Positions 9,197-17,942 of a stretch of 64,000 bases of DNA are shown one piece after another (within the stretch, counting starts at the first letter, position 1; each line of letters begins with the position of its first letter). This stretch comes from Nostoc flagelliforme FACHB-838 (GTDB lineage: Bacteria; Cyanobacteriota; Cyanobacteriia; Cyanobacteriales; Nostocaceae). Under the pieces are notes generated by a model that saw only the letters and a list, made by a program, of their open reading frames with translations, did not search any database and had not been told where the DNA came from. Both the position numbers and the translations under genes were made by a program. Where the stretch lies: assembly GCF_014698065.1 (NCBI RefSeq), contig NZ_JACJSI010000008.1, positions 62,001 to 126,000 on the forward strand. Reading direction: 5' to 3'.

Positions 9197-10207
9197 TTAA
9201 AGTGTAGTTCGTCTTTTTAGCATCTCCAAAAGTTTTGTAAAATGCGCGGGAGGAGTAGCTGTCACTTCAATCAACTCCCCAGAAACAGGATGCAGCAATT
9301 TTAGCCGCCAAGCGTGCAGTGCTTGACCGGGCAAATTTACCCCCACTGAATGACCAGAACCATAAACTCGATCGCCAACAATGGGATGACCCATTTTGCT
9401 ACTGTGAACGCGGATTTGATGGGTGCGTCCAGTTTCTAATTGAAAGTGAATTAAAGTGAAGTTACCAAGGCGTTCTAATACTTGCCAGTGGGTGAGTGCG
9501 ACTCGTCCGCCTTGTTCAACGGGTATAATCGCCATTTTCTTGCGGTCTTGGGGATGGCGACCAATGGGTAAGTCAATTCTGCCACTTTCAACTTTCGGCG
9601 CACCGTAAACTACACCCAAGTATTCTCGGCGTGCGGTTTTAGCTTTGAGTTGCGCTTGTAGATGATGATGGGCAACATCTGTTTTAGCGATCGCGATCGC
9701 TCCCGTTGTATCCTTATCTAATCGATGGACAATTCCCGGACGTTGGACTCCGCCAATCCCTGGTAAATTGGCACAGTGAGCCAAAAGCGCATTTACCAAA
9801 GTGCCATCTGGATGACCGGGCGCAGGATGGACAACTAAACCTGCGGGTTTGTTGAGAATAAGTAACTGATCGTCTTCGTAAAGGATATCTAAGGGGATAT
9901 CTTCTGCTTGCAGTTCTAGGGGTTGAACTTCTGGTATTTCGAGAGTGATGCGATCGCCTAGCTTGACATTGATCTTCTTAGATGTGCAAACTTGATCGTT
10001 AAGTTGAACATTACCCTGTTCGATTAACTGTTGGATGCGGGAACGAGATAAGTCTGGTAATTCTTGGGAAAGGTAACGGTCAAGGCGATCGCCCTTAGTG
10101 TTGACACATATCGTACTCTTAAAGGGAAGCAAGCTAGGTAAAGCATCCTCCAGTGGAGTTGATAGGCGATCGCTATTTTCTTGAATTTGTAAATTAAATT
10201 CGGTCAC
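9197..10207 (-). CDS. RluA-family 23S rRNA pseudouridine synthase (RluD-like)
   Basis: The enzyme isomerises specific uridines to pseudouridine in rRNA. The 336-residue protein has an N-terminal S4 RNA-binding domain at about residues 38-95 (RLDRYLSQELPDLSRSRIQQ) and then the RluA catalytic domain, with NKPAGLVVHP, the HRLDKDTTG signature whose aspartate (D164) is catalytic, and GRTHQIRVH. Length and order fit RluD, which modifies the helix 69 region, but family members differ in target, so I give no symbol. The first 37 residues are a variable leader. It is convergent with cpcG, with a MITE-like hairpin between them. Confidence 0.9.
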   Translation of the reverse strand: MTEFNLQIQENSDRLSTPLEDALPSLLPFKSTICVNTKGDRLDRYLSQELPDLSRSRIQQLIEQGNVQLNDQVCTSKKINVKLGDRITLEIPEVQPLELQAEDIPLDILYEDDQLLILNKPAGLVVHPAPGHPDGTLVNALLAHCANLPGIGGVQRPGIVHRLDKDTTGAIAIAKTDVAHHHLQAQLKAKTARREYLGVVYGAPKVESGRIDLPIGRHPQDRKKMAIIPVEQGGRVALTHWQVLERLGNFTLIHFQLETGRTHQIRVHSSKMGHPIVGDRVYGSGHSVGVNLPGQALHAWRLKLLHPVSGELIEVTATPPAHFTKLLEMLKRRTTL

Positions 10208-10368
10208 AATTGCTCTGGATTATTAATTCCCCATTCTTTAAGTAAAGCGCGAAATACTTCAAAAGTGCGTTATCAATCGCGTCGACCCAGGCAAAACCTT
10301 GATTTTACCCTAGTCCACAGAGGCAGACGAGAGTTTATGTATCTGCAAATTCTATTGCCTTAGCTGTC

Positions 10369-11010
10369 TTATATTTGTTCTCTTATCGATTGTCGAAACG
10401 CTCTAAGTGCTGAACTCATTCCTGTGGTTCGCGCCATTTCTACAAATCGGGGAATGAGTTCTGTGATAGAAAAAGTGGGAAATGTGGGGCTGATGAGAGA
10501 CTTCTCATATTGCTCACCTTGCAGCAAGCTAATTTCTAAGTTTTTGCTTTCATATCGCCAAATTTCAGGTACTTTCAACGCCTGATATGCACTAATTTGG
10601 GTTTTAGAGGTGACATCAATTTCAATTGCCAAATCAGGAGGAGGGTCAACAGTTAGGTCGATCCTATCTTTCCCAATCATTAGCTTATAGTTTTGAATAT
10701 AGAAACAATCATCGGGTTCAATACCTGCACTCATATCTTTTCGTTTGAAGGTAGTTGAACCTAAAGACTCCCAATTGAGATCAAGTTCATCTAGCAAGGC
10801 TTTCACTAAGTCTCCAATAATTACCTTAGATCGCTCATGTTCTGGTAATGGAGCCATAATTTCTAATGTTCCTTGGCTGTATGCTACTCGACTCCCGCGA
10901 TGCTCCCCTAACTCACTAATAATTGCTTCAAATACTTGCCAACTCACATCTACCAAGATTATTCTTTGTCCTGGTGGAACTCGAATTTGTCTGAGTTGAA
11001 GAGTAACCAT
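10369..11010 (-). CDS. Uma2 family (DUF820) putative nuclease
   Basis: Uma2 proteins are PD-(D/E)XK nuclease-fold proteins found in large numbers in filamentous cyanobacteria; their role is unclear. This 213-residue protein has the usual order: an N-terminal beta segment, EIMAPLPEHE near residue 50, the catalytic-type aspartate in GIEPDDCFYI, then PPDLAIEIDVTS, where an E-x-D replaces the usual E-x-x-S/K spacing, followed by YQALKVPEIWRY. The core acidic residues appear intact. The start ATG at 11010 is followed by a normal N-terminus. It is a single gene, and no partner is implied by its neighbours. Confidence 0.85.
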   Translation of the reverse strand: MVTLQLRQIRVPPGQRIILVDVSWQVFEAIISELGEHRGSRVAYSQGTLEIMAPLPEHERSKVIIGDLVKALLDELDLNWESLGSTTFKRKDMSAGIEPDDCFYIQNYKLMIGKDRIDLTVDPPPDLAIEIDVTSKTQISAYQALKVPEIWRYESKNLEISLLQGEQYEKSLISPTFPTFSITELIPRFVEMARTTGMSSALRAFRQSIREQI

Positions 11011-11388
11011 AGGATATTAATTGTTAAATAATTTCATTTTTACTCAAATTTGACATCACCGAAAAGGGAATTTTCCCAAATTCGATGTAGCAAATGCACT
11101 AGCCAAAAAGCGATTTAATGCAGTCAATTCAGAGTGGACAATACCAACTTTACATTTTAAGCCTACTCTGCAATGTTGTTGACATCTAGCTAGTGAAAAT
11201 ACTGAAATAACTTGCAAAAGAATAATCTGAGCAACTATCAACTGATCGCTCAACAACATTTCTAAATAAGTTATGAACAATAAGATCCCCGACTTCTTCA
11301 AGAAGTCGGGGATCTGAGCCTCTTGGTGTTTGCGAAATTACTCCTAGATATAGAGCTTTATTTCGTGCCTTTGCGTGAGATTATGATT
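11011..11388. other. Intergenic region containing a dispersed palindrome
   Basis: Nothing convincing is coded here. A minus-strand frame of 81 codons (11056-11301) begins with TTG inside the palindrome at 11283 and has no ribosome site or recognisable protein. The region lies upstream of the Uma2 gene and downstream of the NHL gene on the same strand. Confidence 0.5.
11283..11315. repeat. 33-base near-perfect palindrome (AGATCCCCGACTTCTT arms)
   Basis: Two 16-base arms, AGATCCCCGACTTCTT and its exact complement, are separated by a single C. Hairpins with this GATCCCCGACTTCTT core are, to my knowledge, a dispersed repeat of Nostoc-type genomes. Here it lies downstream of the NHL-domain gene and may also end transcription. 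Confidence 0.75.
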
Positions 11389-12903
11389 CTATAAATTCGG
11401 CGGGATACAAACATCTGGCGCACACAAACCGTGAAATTGCAACGTTGTCACCTCAAAAGTATTCAAATCTACCTGGCGGATAGCGTGGTTATTAGTATCA
11501 GCAATATATAAAAAAGAAGCGATCGCACTCAATCCCGAAGGTTCAAAAAACTGAGTATTCTTACCTTGACCGTCTTGTAAACCAGCAGAACCATCTCCTA
11601 AAACTGTTTGGCAATTTCCACTGGGACTAACTAATTTAATTTTATGGTTATAGGTATCTGCCACCCACAAAAAATTCTGCGCGTATTCCACTCCTAAACA
11701 GTGTTGCAAACGAACATCTTCACCTTGTCCATCAACGTCACCAAAACCAAATAAACTCCCACTACCGCAAATAGTTCGCACTTGGTACGGTTCTACAATT
11801 CCCATACCACGAATTGAACTAACTTCACTGTCAGCAATATATAATTCTTGTTCATTATTAGTAATACCACTAGGTTGAGCAAAGGCAGATTCGATAAGTG
11901 AACCATCAATACACGCTTCTGCACCAGTACCAGCATAAGTTTTGATGATGCCAGTTTCTAAATCCATTTGCCAAATTTGATGCGGCCCAGCCATTGCAAT
12001 GAACAAGGTATTTCCGACTTTTACTAAATCCCAAGGCGAATTCAGCGCGGTTTCTAAACCAGCACCGCCATGAGGATGGATATTGCGGCTTTGTTCACCA
12101 GTTCCTGCGATCGCTTCTACTACTTGACGCTTTAAATCAACTCGCCGCAGCGCATGATTTTCTGTATCAGCAACATAAATAATCTCATTTTCGCCATCAT
12201 AAGCCATTCCCTGCGGTGCAAAAAATTGTGCTTCGCTAAAACTACCATCGGTTAAACCAGATTTTCCAGTCCCAATCAAATGCAGAATTTCCCCATTGAA
12301 GCTACTCACAACTAGGCGGTGATGTCCAGAATCAGCAATAAACAAACCCATTGGAGTAGCTAGAACTTTACCAGGAAAAGCTAGGGGTGTGATTAATGGT
12401 TGGCGCTGTTTTTCTAAAGTCAAGCTGATTTCTTGAAAATTAATCGTGCCTTTCTTTTGGTGTTGCTGAATTAACTTTTGAATCAACTCGTCTAAAGTGT
12501 CACGATTTCCTTCACCAGAAATCTGACCAATCACGTAACCTTCTGGATCAATAATTATTAACGTAGGCCAAGCACGCACAGCATACTCTTCCCAAATCCG
12601 AAAACCTCTGTCAACTACAACTGGATGTTCAATGTCGTAGCGCAGGATAGCTTGGCGGATATTTTCTGTTTCTTTTTCGTTGTCAAATTTGGCAGAATGG
12701 ATGCCGATAACGGTAAGGCTATCTTTATATTTTTGTTCTAAATATTTCAGGTTTGGTAAAATATGCAGACAATTAATACAGCAGTATGTCCAAAAGTCCA
12801 AAATTACGACTCTACCTTTGAATTGTTTAAGATACAAGGGTTTATCGGTGTTAAGCCAAGAGTAATTTTGTGGTAATTCGGGCGCTCTGACACGGGGAAT
12901 CAT
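11389..12903 (-). CDS. Thioredoxin-like / NHL-repeat protein (NHLRC2-like)
   Basis: The 504-residue protein joins an N-terminal thioredoxin-fold domain (about residues 1-150) to a beta-propeller of NHL repeats (about 170-500). The redox site is unusual: DFWTYCCINC, with C41, C42 and C45, is followed by a cis-proline region, RAWPTLIII. The propeller shows repeats such as FIADSGHHRLVV, YVADTENHALRRVD, WVADTYNHKIKLV and YIADTNNHAIRQVD. There is no signal peptide, so it is probably cytoplasmic. This is the architecture of animal NHLRC2 and bacterial homologues; the substrate is unknown. The divergent glutaminase gene starts only 33 bases away, so the two share a promoter region. Confidence 0.88.
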   Translation of the reverse strand: MIPRVRAPELPQNYSWLNTDKPLYLKQFKGRVVILDFWTYCCINCLHILPNLKYLEQKYKDSLTVIGIHSAKFDNEKETENIRQAILRYDIEHPVVVDRGFRIWEEYAVRAWPTLIIIDPEGYVIGQISGEGNRDTLDELIQKLIQQHQKKGTINFQEISLTLEKQRQPLITPLAFPGKVLATPMGLFIADSGHHRLVVSSFNGEILHLIGTGKSGLTDGSFSEAQFFAPQGMAYDGENEIIYVADTENHALRRVDLKRQVVEAIAGTGEQSRNIHPHGGAGLETALNSPWDLVKVGNTLFIAMAGPHQIWQMDLETGIIKTYAGTGAEACIDGSLIESAFAQPSGITNNEQELYIADSEVSSIRGMGIVEPYQVRTICGSGSLFGFGDVDGQGEDVRLQHCLGVEYAQNFLWVADTYNHKIKLVSPSGNCQTVLGDGSAGLQDGQGKNTQFFEPSGLSAIASFLYIADTNNHAIRQVDLNTFEVTTLQFHGLCAPDVCIPPNL

Positions 12904-12936
12904 AAGTAATTGGTAATTCGTAATTAATAATTTAAC

Positions 12937-13866
12937 GTGGCTGTATCTGTTGTGAAAGGACTTGAAAAATTAACTACTACGGAGTTATCACTTTGGGTAC
13001 AACAAGCGAGAACTAAAGCTGAACAGGGAAAAGTTATTGATCGCATTCCGCAACTAGCTTTGGCTGATCCTGGTTGGTTTGCAGTTCACATCTGCTGTAA
13101 ATCGGGGAAAACCATCAGCTTTGGGGATACAGCTTGTGTCTTCCCGCTAATGAGCGTGATTAAGACATTTTCTTTACTTTATCTGCTGGAACATTTTGGA
13201 GCAGAAACAGTTTTTGGGTGGGTTGGGGTGGAACCATCAGATGCACCCTTCAATTCTTTAGAACAATTAGTTAGCGATCGCGGCCATCCCCGCAACCCCA
13301 TGATTAATAGTGGAGCAATTGCTCTTGCTGATAAATTACCAGGAAAGGACGCTAGCCAACGCACTTTTTTATTTTGTCAATGGCTCAACCAATTAGCAGG
13401 TTGCCAATTAAAGTTAGATGAGGTAATGCTGGCTTCAGTGCGATTAACTCGATCAACAGCCAATGAAGCGATCGCAAACTATCTCGCCGAAACAAGTCAT
13501 CTAGGAAATCTAGAAACGGCACTTGACACTTATGAGCAAATATGCTGTATCTGTGGGCAAGTTGAACATTTAGCGCTGTTAGGAAAACTCTTAGCTTTTG
13601 ACAATGGCTGTGTATCTTCACAAAATCGCCGAATTGTCAATGCTGTGATGTTAACTTGTGGATTGTACGAAGCTTCTGCCCGGTTTGCAGTCAGAGTTGG
13701 TTTACCGATGAAATCAGGGATTGGTGGTGGACTTATAGCAATAGTACCAGGTGAGGGAGCGATCGCTTGCTACAGTCCTGCGTTAGATACGGTAGGAAAT
13801 CCGGTAGCAGGGCTTGCCTTTGTTGAGGCTTTATCACAAAAGTTAGAGTTGAGCATTTTCGGGTAA
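12937..13866 (+). CDS. glsA: Glutaminase
   Basis: Glutaminase hydrolyses glutamine to glutamate and ammonia and has a beta-lactamase-like serine fold. The 309-residue protein carries FPLMSVIKTFS with the serine-lysine pair (S73, K76), NPMINSGAI, a central tyrosine region and the C-terminal PMKSGIGGG and GNPVAG motifs. Length is normal for the family (about 305-310). It starts with GTG. Divergent from the NHL gene, it overlaps the 3' end of the convergent histidine kinase gene by 24 bases, so the two transcripts must run into each other. Confidence 0.92.
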   Translation: MAVSVVKGLEKLTTTELSLWVQQARTKAEQGKVIDRIPQLALADPGWFAVHICCKSGKTISFGDTACVFPLMSVIKTFSLLYLLEHFGAETVFGWVGVEPSDAPFNSLEQLVSDRGHPRNPMINSGAIALADKLPGKDASQRTFLFCQWLNQLAGCQLKLDEVMLASVRLTRSTANEAIANYLAETSHLGNLETALDTYEQICCICGQVEHLALLGKLLAFDNGCVSSQNRRIVNAVMLTCGLYEASARFAVRVGLPMKSGIGGGLIAIVPGEGAIACYSPALDTVGNPVAGLAFVEALSQKLELSIFG

Positions 13867-15648
13867 ATGCTGCTTTTGAATCGGAAGAGAAATGATGAAT
13901 TCTGTACCACTACCCACCTTAGATTTACAAATTAGTCGTCCTCCGTGTTTCTCGACTACAATCTGATGACTAATTGAAAGACCCATACCAGTGCCAATAC
14001 CTATTGGTTTGGTAGTAAAGAACATCTCAAAAATTTTCTCTTGAACCTCAAAGGGAATACCAGAACCATTATCAGCAATACGGACAACTACCCAATTTTT
14101 ATCTTGAAGTTCAGTCGCGATCGTAATTCGTGGGTTATCTTGAGCATTGTCCTGTTCCTCCAAAGCATCAAGCGCATTGTTGATAATGTTCATGAACACT
14201 TGGTAAAGGGAGCTAGAAAAACCTTCAATGTTAGGAATTTCACCATATAAGCGCTCAATCGTAATCCCTTTTTTGATTCGGTTATTGAGGATGAGTAGCG
14301 TACTATCCAGGCATTCATGTATATTGACTGGATGTGCATTTGCTTCATCCAGGCGAGAGAAGTTTTTCAAGCTTAAGACAATTTGTTGCACGCGATCCGC
14401 ACCAAACTTCATCGACTGCAAAAGTTTAGGTAAATCTTCTTCTAAAAATTCTGCATCAATTTTGATGGCGTAGGCTTGCACCACTAGAGGTGGATTAGGC
14501 ACTTCTTGGCGATAGGTTTGTAGCAATGCTAATAAATTGTCTACATATTGAATAGCAAAGTCTAAATTCCCATAGAGAAAATTCACCGGATTATTAATTT
14601 CATGGGCAATACCAGCTACCATTTGTCCTAAGCTAGACATTTTCTCACTTTGAAGCAATTGGGCTTCTTGCATTTGCTGCTGACGAAAGGCGGCTGCTTG
14701 CTGTTCTTCCAGTAAGCATTTAACTCTGTGTAAAACTTGGTTAAATGCAGTAGCAAGTATGCCAATTTCATCTGTGGTTATGACGGGTGCTTGCAGATCA
14801 AAATTAGATTCTTTGGTGACTCGCTGCGCCACCTTCGTTAGCACTTCGACGGGATAGGTAATGGTTCGACTCGTCAAAAAAGCTAAAAGGGTAGCAACTA
14901 ACACTGACAATAATACACTAGTAGCAATAATACAAATCCGCATTTGTGCTGCTGTCTTGAATTCAGCTGTCGCTGCTGTTAAATCCTCATAAGAAGCATT
15001 AATGACAGTAACCAATTCATCAGATATCCCGTCAAACTTGAGTGCTAATTCACTGTTGGTAAACTTCAACAGTCGTTGTTGGGCGATCGCAATTTTATTT
15101 TCAGTTAAAGGCGATAGATCGAGTTGCTGAAATAATTCCTCAAGTTGCCGGATATAAGTTTGTGGTAGACCATCGTAGGTTCGCAAAAATAGGGGAATAT
15201 TCTCAGTATGGTTTTCGCCTACATAATCAGCACTTTTTCTATATTTTTGAAGTTCAGACCAAACTTGCTTAATTTCAGGTGCATGTACATTGGTAATGTG
15301 ACTGTATTCCTCTGCATACAAGTTTGGATATGGCACTAATGGAATGAGTTGCTGTTGATGCGTCCGTGTCTGGAGGATATTTGTCTGGAGGCGATAAAGC
15401 AAATTAAGTTCCTTAAAAGCGTTTTGTTGCTCCTGCAACGCCTTTTCTTGATAGTGGTCTCCGAGGATTAATCCAATGGTAGTTCCTAAAATTCCAATAC
15501 TCAGGGCAAGAGCATAGCCGCATTTAATTTTGTTACCAACACTCATACCATTTGTCAGCCCTGAAAAGCACCCTTTTCGGTTCGATTGTAAGACAGGAAT
15601 ATCGCCGGAAACTGCCTGAAAAGTTGAACCTTGATTCTGGGAAGCCAT
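13843..15648 (-). CDS. Membrane sensor histidine kinase with HAMP domain
   Basis: This inner-membrane kinase has 601 residues. One transmembrane helix at about 43-64 and a second at about 236-258 enclose a mostly helical sensor region. A HAMP domain follows (258-310), then a coiled coil, a dimerisation/phosphoacceptor domain with GIAHEINNP (H349), and an ATPase domain with NNALDAL, ADNGSGIP and TGMGLSIS boxes. The HEINNPVNFLYGNLDF style is common in cyanobacterial kinases. No receiver domain and no adjacent response regulator are present, so it is an orphan with unknown partner and signal. The 3' end overlaps glsA by 24 bases. Confidence 0.92.
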   Translation of the reverse strand: MASQNQGSTFQAVSGDIPVLQSNRKGCFSGLTNGMSVGNKIKCGYALALSIGILGTTIGLILGDHYQEKALQEQQNAFKELNLLYRLQTNILQTRTHQQQLIPLVPYPNLYAEEYSHITNVHAPEIKQVWSELQKYRKSADYVGENHTENIPLFLRTYDGLPQTYIRQLEELFQQLDLSPLTENKIAIAQQRLLKFTNSELALKFDGISDELVTVINASYEDLTAATAEFKTAAQMRICIIATSVLLSVLVATLLAFLTSRTITYPVEVLTKVAQRVTKESNFDLQAPVITTDEIGILATAFNQVLHRVKCLLEEQQAAAFRQQQMQEAQLLQSEKMSSLGQMVAGIAHEINNPVNFLYGNLDFAIQYVDNLLALLQTYRQEVPNPPLVVQAYAIKIDAEFLEEDLPKLLQSMKFGADRVQQIVLSLKNFSRLDEANAHPVNIHECLDSTLLILNNRIKKGITIERLYGEIPNIEGFSSSLYQVFMNIINNALDALEEQDNAQDNPRITIATELQDKNWVVVRIADNGSGIPFEVQEKIFEMFFTTKPIGIGTGMGLSISHQIVVEKHGGRLICKSKVGSGTEFIISLPIQKQHLPENAQL

Positions 15649-15751
15649 AGTAATCCTGAGTAAGCAATAAAAGCCAATCCTTACTTAGAATTCCCTAGTT
15701 GTTCTGCAAAATTAAAAATTTTGCAACTTTTTGCTCCCGACAGTAAATGAG

Positions 15752-17467
15752 TTATTTCACTTCTATTTTTTCGGGTAACGGCGTTGATTCAGGAGTTGGC
15801 ATTACCTCTGCCTGTGGTTCTGGTGTTGGCGTAATTATTTCAGGTGCGGGAGACTCAATAATCTCTGGCAGCGTAGGTGGCAAAGTAGGAGGTGTCTCAA
15901 CTGGTGCTTGTGTGGTGGGAACTTTACTAGCCCGACGGTTAAAAAATCCGTCCAATCTAGATTTTGTTGAAGGGACAAATTTTTCGGGTAACGGCGTTGA
16001 TTCAGGAGTCGGCGTTACCTCTAGCTGTGGTTCTGGTGTTGGTGTAATTATTTCAGGTGCAGGAGACTCAATAATCTCTGGCAGCGTAGGTGGCAAAGTA
16101 GGAGGTGTTTCAACTGGTGCTTGTGGGGTGGGAACTTTACCAGCCCGACGGTTGAAAAATCCGCCAAATCTAGGTTTTGTTGGCTGAGGCGCAACCTCTT
16201 CAGGTAGCGGCATTGATTCAGGAGTTGGCGTTACCTCTGGCTGTGGTTCTGGTATGGGAGACTCAATTATTTCTGATGGTGTAGGAGACAAAGTGGGAGA
16301 TGGTACAGCCGTTGGAAGTTCCAGTTTTGGTTCTTCTGGCTGTGTTTTGGATTCCTTTGGAATTTCAGTTTCAGGAATGGACTGTTTTTCTACCTTCGGT
16401 TGTATTAAAGGTGTTGTTTCAACAGAAGGCGTAGGTGTGAGTCTATAATTCGGGTCTACAATACCACGCACCTCATCTGCTGTGAGTTCTCCCCTGACAA
16501 TTCTCGACAAAGTGTCTTTACCCTTTGGCTGGTAGTCAATCAATCTAACTGTGGTATTAAAGGCATTTTTGAGAACATTTCCCTGATTATCGAGAAATTC
16601 CAGTTTTACCCAGTTTTTTCCGGGACGGAAGCCTTTAAGGTAAACTGCCTGCCAGCGATCAAAAATAAAGCTTTCACCATTAATTGTGCAGCGAATGCGC
16701 CAATCACTAAATTCATCGTTAGCGTTTTCCTTGCCAACGAGGTGCAGGGGCGCGTTAGTTAGGTAAAAGTCTAGTAATATCGGTTCTGCTCCATAACTGC
16801 TTTGAGGACGGCTGTAAGTTAGCAAAGGTAACTTAGGATCTGGGTTATTGTCGTCAGTTTTGGTGAAGATGTGAAATGTTGTCTGGGCATAAGCGCCCTC
16901 ATTTTTGAAGCTTTCATGCCAAGGACGCGAGGCAAAGACGCGCAGGGTATGAGTACCTGGGGATAAGTCTGGCAAAACCAAGGGCTGATTCAGGTCGTAA
17001 ACAGGTATATAAGGTTGGTTATCCAGAATTACGTGTAGATGGGGCCCCAGTTGTAATTGTGAGTCCTTATATATTGGTAGATCCTTAACCTGAAAACTGG
17101 CTGTAACTTTGTTATCTTGGAAAACTTCATCAGGCTGTGGAGTAACAATTGCTACTTGTGGCTGATAAACTTCCAAAATCGGACGCAGTTCTTGGATTAC
17201 AGATGGTGGGGAAACTTCCGAAAATTGCTTAGAAATTTGAGAAATCTGTGGAGGATTTTCTCTATAACCAGTAGATACTTCCTGGCTACCAGCTTTATCA
17301 CCGCAACTAGTCAAGCTTAATACCAGCACCAATGTCATTACCCATCTGAAAATCAGGAACCTCTCAGAGAGGAGTTTGTCTAACACACTTTTCTGCCACG
17401 AGTTCATACGTTGCACCCAGCGATAGTCTTCGACAATTGACAGATTATTTTCGCTCAAACTGTCCAT
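15752..17467 (-). CDS. Repeat-rich lipoprotein of unknown function
   Basis: The 571-residue product is unfamiliar. A lipobox LTSC (C55) follows the hydrophobic stretch MTLVLVLS, so it is probably lipid-anchored; the true start may be M21 (17407), giving a signal peptide of normal length. Residues of about 95-330 form a beta-rich part with the segments HLHVILDNQPY and SPGTHTLRVFASRPW, resembling stress- or sugar-associated periplasmic domains. From about 345 the protein is Pro/Glu/Thr-rich and contains three copies of a module of about 71 residues with FGGFFNRRAGKVP, ETPPTLPPTLPEIIESP and PEPQxEVTPTPES. The tail is likely disordered and spans the periplasm. No operon partner is evident. Confidence 0.75.
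   Translation of the reverse strand: MDSLSENNLSIVEDYRWVQRMNSWQKSVLDKLLSERFLIFRWVMTLVLVLSLTSCGDKAGSQEVSTGYRENPPQISQISKQFSEVSPPSVIQELRPILEVYQPQVAIVTPQPDEVFQDNKVTASFQVKDLPIYKDSQLQLGPHLHVILDNQPYIPVYDLNQPLVLPDLSPGTHTLRVFASRPWHESFKNEGAYAQTTFHIFTKTDDNNPDPKLPLLTYSRPQSSYGAEPILLDFYLTNAPLHLVGKENANDEFSDWRIRCTINGESFIFDRWQAVYLKGFRPGKNWVKLEFLDNQGNVLKNAFNTTVRLIDYQPKGKDTLSRIVRGELTADEVRGIVDPNYRLTPTPSVETTPLIQPKVEKQSIPETEIPKESKTQPEEPKLELPTAVPSPTLSPTPSEIIESPIPEPQPEVTPTPESMPLPEEVAPQPTKPRFGGFFNRRAGKVPTPQAPVETPPTLPPTLPEIIESPAPEIITPTPEPQLEVTPTPESTPLPEKFVPSTKSRLDGFFNRRASKVPTTQAPVETPPTLPPTLPEIIESPAPEIITPTPEPQAEVMPTPESTPLPEKIEVK
15771..16268. repeat. In-frame 213/216-bp tandem repeats in the lipoprotein gene
   Basis: Repeat units begin at 15771, 15984 and 16200 with TCGGGTAACGGCGTTGATTC or a close variant. 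The first two are nearly identical over 213 bases; the third is diverged and partial. Both spacings are multiples of three, so copy number can change without breaking the frame. Confidence 0.85.
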
Positions 17468-17942
17468 CTGGAACTATAGCCCAAAAGGTGAAACCTGCCT
17501 CAGATCCCATCAGTTTTTCTTTGTATCTCAGGAAATTTTAAAATAAGTCATATTCTTCACAGCGTTTTACTTACAAAAATGGAAATATGACATAAATGTT
17601 CATGAGTAATAGCAGTAAAAGCTGAGACATCCCCTACATACAGCCAAATCATAAATTTTACGAATTGTTATTCTTTGTAAATTAAATAGATGATCTATTG
17701 ACTTTTGGAAAAAAAATTTGAAGTTAAAAGGCAGATAAGGCAGGAATTCCAGCAAGTTTGAATTATTGTTAAAATATCTCCAACTATCTCCAACAATGTA
17801 CGACTGGAGACTCTATAATTCAACGAGAAACAACAATCCACATCGGTCTTCATCGCGGCTTCAGTAAAATTCTGGAATTTGCGGTAATGGTTAATTTTGT
17901 GGTATTCATGATTCCTCATTCCTTATCAAGAGAGGAGGTCGA
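17468..17942 (+). promoter_or_regulatory. psaA upstream region and strong ribosome-binding site
   Basis: This 475-base AT-rich stretch precedes psaA and must hold its promoters and leader; no gene was found in it. Nearest the gene, AGAGGAGG at 17931-17938 is an almost perfect Shine-Dalgarno match four bases before the ATG. Two adjacent CAACTATCTCCAACtatc-type repeats lie at 17779-17799. I could not assign a start site or light-response element with confidence. Confidence 0.55.

Noticed and set aside
11056-11301. Minus-strand frame of 81 codons
   Set aside because: Starts with TTG inside a dispersed palindrome, has no ribosome site and no family resemblance.
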